Assembly (NCBI GenBank): GCA_938003555.1
Contig: CALKXN010000319.1
Location: forward strand, 1-5,886
From: an uncultured Robiginitomaculum sp.
GTDB taxonomy: Bacteria > Pseudomonadota > Alphaproteobacteria > Caulobacterales > Maricaulaceae
Direction of reading: 5' to 3'
Length of the DNA stretch: 5,886 nucleotides
Below are positions 5,490 to 5,886 of the stretch, one piece after another; the stretch's first letter is position 1, and each line of letters opens with the position of its first letter. The notes under the pieces are model-generated. The model worked only from the letters and a program-made list of their open reading frames with translations, had not been told where the DNA came from and searched no databases. The position numbers and the translations under genes are program-made.

Positions 5490-5886
5490 TAGATCACTCC
5501 TTCTTTTTTAAGGTTTGTCACAAGCTCTTCGACGGACTCAACCTTGATACCGGCGCTGCGTCCTGCAGGCTCGGTGACTTTAACAGTGGTGAGGCGCGGG
5601 GCTGTATCAACGCCATAATCGGCGGGTGTCTTGGCATCAATCGGCTTTTTCTTGGCCTTCATGATATCCGGCAAGCGCGCATAACGCGGCTCATTGAGAC
5701 GTAGATCGGTGGTCACAACAGCAGGCAATGTCAATTTCACGGTCTGTAAACCGCCATCAACTTCGCGTTTTACGGTGATGTTTTCACCGGATAGCTCAAC
5801 CGTATTGGCAAATGTGCCTTGCGGCCAGTCTAGCAGCGCGGCAAGCATAGAGCCCGTTGCGCCGTAATCATTATCAATCGCCTGCT
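5489..5886 (-). CDS. etfB: Electron transfer flavoprotein beta subunit (5' end outside window)
   Basis: EtfB is the partner of EtfA; it binds a structural AMP and carries the loop that docks onto client dehydrogenases. The frame is open to the right edge, so roughly the N-terminal half (the family is about 250 aa) is missing. The visible part reads [18 protein letters not shown], then [24 protein letters not shown], and the family signature in [20 protein letters not shown] followed by AKKKPID. This contains the dehydrogenase recognition loop (LNEPRYA) and the conserved lysines after it. The C-terminus, [14 protein letters not shown], is typical. An internal Met at 5848 is not the start, because conserved sequence continues upstream of it. 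The stop codon overlaps the etfA start by one base. Confidence 0.96.
   Translation of the reverse strand, partial: QAIDNDYGATGSMLAALLDWPQGTFANTVELSGENITVKREVDGGLQTVKLTLPAVVTTDLRLNEPRYARLPDIMKAKKKPIDAKTPADYGVDTAPRLTTVKVTEPAGRSAGIKVESVEELVTNLKKEGVI
5497..5502 (-). promoter_or_regulatory. Shine-Dalgarno of etfA inside the end of etfB
   Basis: On the minus strand AAGGAG ends 7 bases before the etfA ATG at 5489 and lies within the last codons of etfB. Together with the TAATG stop/start overlap it supports coupled translation giving equal amounts of the two subunits. Confidence 0.8.

Noticed and set aside
5489..5848. Complete small gene starting at the Met at 5848
   Set aside because: In-frame EtfB sequence ([12 protein letters not shown]) continues upstream to the window edge, so this Met is internal to etfB.
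1..5886. tRNA, rRNA, CRISPR array, insertion sequence or phage remnant
   Set aside because: I saw no cloverleaf, direct-repeat array, transposase or terminal inverted repeats with target duplication anywhere in the window.

Overview
The window looks like chromosomal DNA of a Gram-negative alphaproteobacterium of moderate G+C content. That placement is an inference from the style of the NadB, NadC and ETF proteins, from an outer-membrane barrel protein with a signal peptide, and from a TonB-like periplasmic protein. A marine Maricaulales/Hyphomonadales-like lineage is my best guess, but the sequence alone does not prove it.

Left end (1-793): positions 1-51 may be the start of a leftward gene, because the minus strand opens with a signal-peptide-like string just inside a perfect GTGTAA-T-TTACAC palindrome (54-66). 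Next comes AT-rich intergenic DNA (to about 247), then a more GC-rich stretch (248-709). That stretch has one open frame of doubtful reality and three strong inverted repeats (501-533, 605-631, 683-705) ahead of nadB. I found no nadA here.

Centre (794-3195): nadB (L-aspartate oxidase) and nadC (quinolinate phosphoribosyltransferase) are separated by 2 bases and almost certainly form one operon for de novo NAD synthesis. NadB oxidises aspartate to iminoaspartate, NadA (not in the window) condenses this with dihydroxyacetone phosphate to quinolinate, and NadC converts quinolinate to nicotinate mononucleotide. The catalytic residues I can place are intact in both.

Right of centre (3267-4511): two cell-envelope genes lie on the same strand, 18 bases apart. 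The first is a predicted 260-residue outer-membrane beta-barrel with a signal peptide and a C-terminal aromatic residue. The second is a 147-residue exported or membrane-anchored protein with a short proline-rich linker and a cysteine-containing TonB C-terminal-like domain. They are probably co-transcribed, perhaps also by read-through from nadC. A strong hairpin with T-runs on both strands (4514-4541) ends this block.

Right end (4563-5886): etfB (5' end outside the window) and etfA run leftward with a 1-base stop/start overlap. They encode the two subunits of the electron transfer flavoprotein, which carries electrons from acyl-CoA and other dehydrogenases to ETF:ubiquinone oxidoreductase. 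They converge on the envelope gene pair and share its bidirectional terminator.

Most of the window is ordinary housekeeping sequence. The parts most worth a second look are the barrel/TonB-like pair and the structured, gene-poor region upstream of nadB.
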